From NCBI RefSeq assembly GCF_000424585.1, contig NZ_AUKE01000005.1, forward strand, positions 124,001-188,000: 64,000 bases of DNA, in the 5' to 3' direction. Source of the stretch: Butyrivibrio sp. MC2013. GTDB lineage: Bacteria > Bacillota > Clostridia > Lachnospirales > Lachnospiraceae. The notes beneath the pieces were generated by a model that worked only from the letters and a program-made list of their open reading frames with translations, was not told the origin of the DNA and searched no databases. Below are positions 61,169 through 64,000 of this stretch, piece after piece; positions within the stretch are counted from its first letter, which is position 1; the number at the start of each line of letters is the position of its first letter. The position numbers and the translations under genes are program-made.

Positions 61169-63424
61169 TCACTCATCTTCAGAGCTACCGGCATATACTT
61201 CCCTGATCCTGTCGGATAGAGCCGTATATCTTGCAAGCTGGCTCTTGTTGGCGATCATCTCATCCACGGCCTGCCTGCTGCCCAGTATCACTACGCAGGA
61301 CCTTGCTCTGGTCACTGCAGTATAGAGAAGATTCCTGTTCATCAGCATCTTAGGTCCTGACAGAAGGGGAATGATAACAGCAGGGTATTCACTTCCCTGG
61401 GATTTGTGGATAGTCGTTGCATAAGCCAGCTCCAGTTCATCCAGCTGTGAAAAAGTGTAGGTAACCCGTCTTCTCTCATCAAACTCTACGATCAGCTGAT
61501 TGGCAGTGGGCGTAATACTTACTATAGTGCCCATATCCCCGTTAAAGACACCTGTCCCTGTCTCAATAGGGATATTGTATCTTCCCAGAATCTCCCAATC
61601 GGCCTGGTAATTGTTCTTGATCTGCATGACCTTATCTCCTTCCCTGAAGATACGATCACCGCTTGTGTACTCCTTCTTGGAAGGATCTGCTGGATTAAGA
61701 TATTTCTGCAGGATGCTGTTGAGATTGTTGCAGCCAAGGGCTCCTTTTCTCATAGGCGTCAGGATCTGTATGTCCATAGGCGAGCAGTCCACATAGGACG
61801 GGAGCTTGTCTCTGATCAGCAGCACTGAGTTGCCACAGATGGAATTATAGTCCCCTCTTTCCAGAAAAAAGAAGTCTTTGCTCTTGTTATCCAGGCTGAT
61901 ATCCCGGCCCTCGTTGATCCTGTGGGCATTCATGACAATATCGCTCTCTTCAGCCTGCCTGAATATCTTGTTAAGGGTGATAGTAGGGAATACCCCGCTG
62001 GATATAAGATCCGACAGCACCTGTCCCGGTCCCACGCTGGGCAGCTGATAGGAATCGCCCACCAGTATAAGGTGCATCCCCGGGACCATAGCCTTTAAGA
62101 GAGCATGGAACAAATGTATATCCACCATGGACATCTCATCTATGATCACAACGTCTGCTTCAAGGGGATTATCCTGGTCCCTGTTAAACCTGGCGCTAGC
62201 CACCGAAGGATCATCGTCATCATCCCTGACGCCGCCTGCTATCTCCAGTAGCCTGTGGATAGTCCTGGACTCCCTGCCTGTAGCCTCCGTCATCCTCTTG
62301 GCCGCCCTTCCCGTAGGCGCAGCCAGCACTATATCCAGCCCCTCCTCCTCATAATAGCTGATAATGGCATTAATAGTGGTGGTCTTACCTGTACCGGGGC
62401 CACCAGTCAATATGAGGATGCCATTTCTGACGGATTCCATCACGGCTTTTCTCTGAAGGTCGTCAAGCTCAATGCCTTTCTCTTTTTCCAGAGATCTGAT
62501 TCTCTCCATGCGCTTCTCGTAGCTGCCTGAGCCCTCTCTTACATGATCATGGATATTCAGATCCCTTAGCCTGTAAGCGCAGTCCTTCTCTTCTCTGTAA
62601 AAAGAAGATGTGTAGATTCTGTCATCCCCGGTATGCACAAGCTTTCGCAGCATCACCAGGTCGTCTATCATGGGCTCTATCCTCTCCGCTTCCACAGAAA
62701 GGAGCGAAGAAGCATAATTTACCAGCTTGTCCTTGGGCAGAAAAGTATGACCGTCCATGGCTGAGAGCTGCATGGAATAGATAATGCCGCTCCTGATCCT
62801 GAAATCACTGTCCACAGATATCCCCACCCTGGACGCGATCTCGTCAGCTGTGCGAAAGCCTATACCGCCTATATCCTCCGCCAGCTTGTAGGGGTTCTCC
62901 TTGAGTATGTTATATATTGATGCTCCGTATTTATTGAAGATCTTGACCGACATGGTCCCTGAAATGCCATAACGCTGCAGGAAGATCATCACATCCCGCA
63001 TGTCCCGTTTCTCCTGCATCTGCTGTGCAACAGACTGGGCCTTTTTCATGCTGATGCCCTTGATCTCAGCCAGGCGCTCAGGCTCTATCTCGATGATCCT
63101 GAAGGTATCCTCCCCAAACTTTTTGACAATCCTCGCAGCCATAGCAGGGCCTATGCCCTTAATAGCTCCAGAGCCCAGATAACGCTCCATAGCCTGGGCA
63201 TCCTCAGGTTCTACAACCCGATAGCTGCGTACCTTAACCTGCTCACCATAAGCAGGGTGAGATACGATCTCACCCTCTATTTCCAGCGTATCCCCAACAT
63301 CTGCGTCTCTGAATGTGCCTACGCAGGTCATCTCTTCCCCATCGATGATCACGTTTGCTACGCCGTAACCGTTTTCTTCGTTTTTATAGACAAAATGGTC
63401 TATATACCCCTTAAAATTATCCAT
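61169..63424 (-). CDS. recD2: RecD2-type ATP-dependent DNA helicase
   Basis: 751 residues, the usual length. It has an N-terminal OB-like region, helix-hairpin-helix repeats (GIGPAMAARIVKKFG, IKGISMKKAQSVA), Walker A LTGGPGTGKTTTI (near 345), DEAD-like VVIIDEMSMVD, and the late motif TTIHKSQGSEYPAVI with YTAVTRARS. RecD2 is a 5'-3' helicase without RecBC, involved in DNA repair. No ribosome site is obvious before ATG 63424. It stands between the flagellar rod genes and comF. Confidence 0.95.
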   Translation of the reverse strand: MDNFKGYIDHFVYKNEENGYGVANVIIDGEEMTCVGTFRDADVGDTLEIEGEIVSHPAYGEQVKVRSYRVVEPEDAQAMERYLGSGAIKGIGPAMAARIVKKFGEDTFRIIEIEPERLAEIKGISMKKAQSVAQQMQEKRDMRDVMIFLQRYGISGTMSVKIFNKYGASIYNILKENPYKLAEDIGGIGFRTADEIASRVGISVDSDFRIRSGIIYSMQLSAMDGHTFLPKDKLVNYASSLLSVEAERIEPMIDDLVMLRKLVHTGDDRIYTSSFYREEKDCAYRLRDLNIHDHVREGSGSYEKRMERIRSLEKEKGIELDDLQRKAVMESVRNGILILTGGPGTGKTTTINAIISYYEEEGLDIVLAAPTGRAAKRMTEATGRESRTIHRLLEIAGGVRDDDDDPSVASARFNRDQDNPLEADVVIIDEMSMVDIHLFHALLKAMVPGMHLILVGDSYQLPSVGPGQVLSDLISSGVFPTITLNKIFRQAEESDIVMNAHRINEGRDISLDNKSKDFFFLERGDYNSICGNSVLLIRDKLPSYVDCSPMDIQILTPMRKGALGCNNLNSILQKYLNPADPSKKEYTSGDRIFREGDKVMQIKNNYQADWEILGRYNIPIETGTGVFNGDMGTIVSITPTANQLIVEFDERRRVTYTFSQLDELELAYATTIHKSQGSEYPAVIIPLLSGPKMLMNRNLLYTAVTRARSCVVILGSRQAVDEMIANKSQLARYTALSDRIREVYAGSSEDE

Positions 63425-63526
63425 GTGTTACATTCTAATGACATGGAGCATAAAAGTCAAAACCGCTGGTATTCTATATTTACTGTTTAGATATAAAAAG
63501 CCCCCCAAAATCCACTGATATGAATA

Positions 63527-63934
63527 TCACTGGGAAATACTCCCCGGATCTTCTCCCATATTACGCTTTAGATTCTCATAGAGCATTGCTGCCAGCCCCG
63601 TACTCTGAGTCTCACTTGTCTGAACTGCCAGACTCTGCAGGGTCTGGCTCTTAAAATAATCCACAAGAGAGTTGGAACTTGTCATGGACAGAGCATTGCT
63701 CATATCACTGTCATCTCTCTTAAAGGCATCCACGGTCCCCGACATCTCCTTGTAGACCTGCTCCAGAAAATATGCTTCAAATTCCTTGCAGGCATCCATC
63801 AGTTCCTCGTCTGTGGCATTTTTATCCGCAGTCTTACCCACAGTCTCCTGCATCTTTTTGCTGTACTCATTACCGATCATATAATTGGTATAAGCAGCCG
63901 AATTGATACCGTTTAATGAACTAAAATCTGCCAT
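63527..63934 (-). CDS. flgJ: Flagellar rod-binding protein (FlgJ N-terminal type)
   Basis: About 135 residues from ATG 63934, behind GGGGGG. It has the rod-binding core MDACKEFEAYFLEQVYKEM and the helical C-terminal half SLVDYFKSQTLQSLAVQ. It lacks the muramidase domain of proteobacterial FlgJ, as is common in Firmicutes. It helps rod assembly through the wall. The stop of the upstream rod gene overlaps the region just before its start. Confidence 0.87.
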   Translation of the reverse strand: MADFSSLNGINSAAYTNYMIGNEYSKKMQETVGKTADKNATDEELMDACKEFEAYFLEQVYKEMSGTVDAFKRDDSDMSNALSMTSSNSLVDYFKSQTLQSLAVQTSETQSTGLAAMLYENLKRNMGEDPGSISQ

Positions 63935-63951
63935 TAGAGTCCCCCCTATCA

Positions 63952-64000
63952 TTATCTCTTAAGCTGATTTGCAGTCTGCATCATAGAATCTGTTGTGGTG
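63952..64000 (-). CDS. C-terminal end of a flagellar rod protein (FlgG/FlgF-type), partial
   Basis: The last 15 codons read TTTDSMMQTANQLKR and a TAA stop. This matches the conserved C-terminal helix of the FlgE/F/G rod-hook family (a TTDxMLQT-like ending). Its neighbour, a rod-binding protein, supports the call. Only 49 bases lie inside the window, so the exact member cannot be told. Confidence 0.7.
   Translation of the reverse strand, partial: TTTDSMMQTANQLKR

Overview
The window reads as a stretch of chromosome from an anaerobic, motile, low-to-mid-GC member of the Clostridia, most likely a Lachnospiraceae bacterium of the Butyrivibrio / Pseudobutyrivibrio / Lachnospira type. The basis is the family content: pyruvate formate-lyase with its activase, an iron-containing alcohol dehydrogenase, the CdaA/CdaR c-di-AMP pair, RecD2, a YvyF-like flagellar-region protein next to flagellar rod genes, and heavy use of ATA (Ile) and AGG/AGA (Arg) codons. 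The genus is an inference. Almost every gene lies on the minus strand; only a LysR regulator and a chemotaxis receptor are on the plus strand. No rRNA, tRNA, CRISPR array, prophage or insertion sequence was seen.

Region 1 (1-29948) is a large surface-polysaccharide locus. It holds a truncated DUF6056-type membrane protein, a Wzy-like polymerase, an ABC exporter, two GT11 fucosyltransferase-family proteins, a GT2, four GT4 glycosyltransferases, an MBOAT/SGNH acylation pair, two AsnB-type glutamine amidotransferases arranged as a repeated GT4-asnB unit, a DUF2334 deacetylase-like protein, a WbpP/TviC-like UDP-GlcNAc 4-epimerase and, further upstream, a TviB/WbpO-like dehydrogenase. The last two together would supply UDP-GalNAcA, which the AsnB-like proteins could amidate. 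A giant SGNH-discoidin surface protein and a divergent LysR gene share a control region with an inverted-repeat operator. An M42 peptidase sits inside the locus without an obvious sugar role.

Region 2 (29949-41042) is a fermentation and AAA+ island. It starts with a highly structured intergenic element (30009-30184). Two related CbbX-type AAA+ ATPases bracket an iron alcohol dehydrogenase, pflA and pflB. A small unknown protein, a DUF1846 protein and a DUF4349 lipoprotein follow. Several control signals are readable here: tandem operators and a leader hairpin before the alcohol dehydrogenase, a strong pflB promoter, and intrinsic terminators after pflB and after the second ATPase.

Region 3 (41145-54624) has a chemotaxis receptor behind a sigma-28-like promoter, then a second polysaccharide operon read right to left: gmd, fcl (GDP-fucose), two GT2 enzymes, a polyprenyl-phosphate sugar-1-phosphate transferase, a Wzz-like protein with a degenerate BY-kinase-like tail, another glycosyltransferase, an EpsG-like polymerase and a xylulokinase. 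A LIC_10190-type membrane protein lies upstream. The GDP-fucose made here is probably used by the GT11 enzymes of region 1.

Region 4 (54649-64000) contains rfbD, an HPr-like phosphocarrier, cdaR-cdaA, two uncharacterised membrane proteins, a YvyF-like zinc-ribbon protein, comF, recD2, a FlgJ-like rod-binding protein and the last codons of a FlgG/FlgF-type rod gene. The predicted glycan of the cell would therefore contain fucose, rhamnose, GalNAcA or its amide, and O-acyl groups. Start sites below were chosen by ribosome-binding sites where they differ from the longest open frame.
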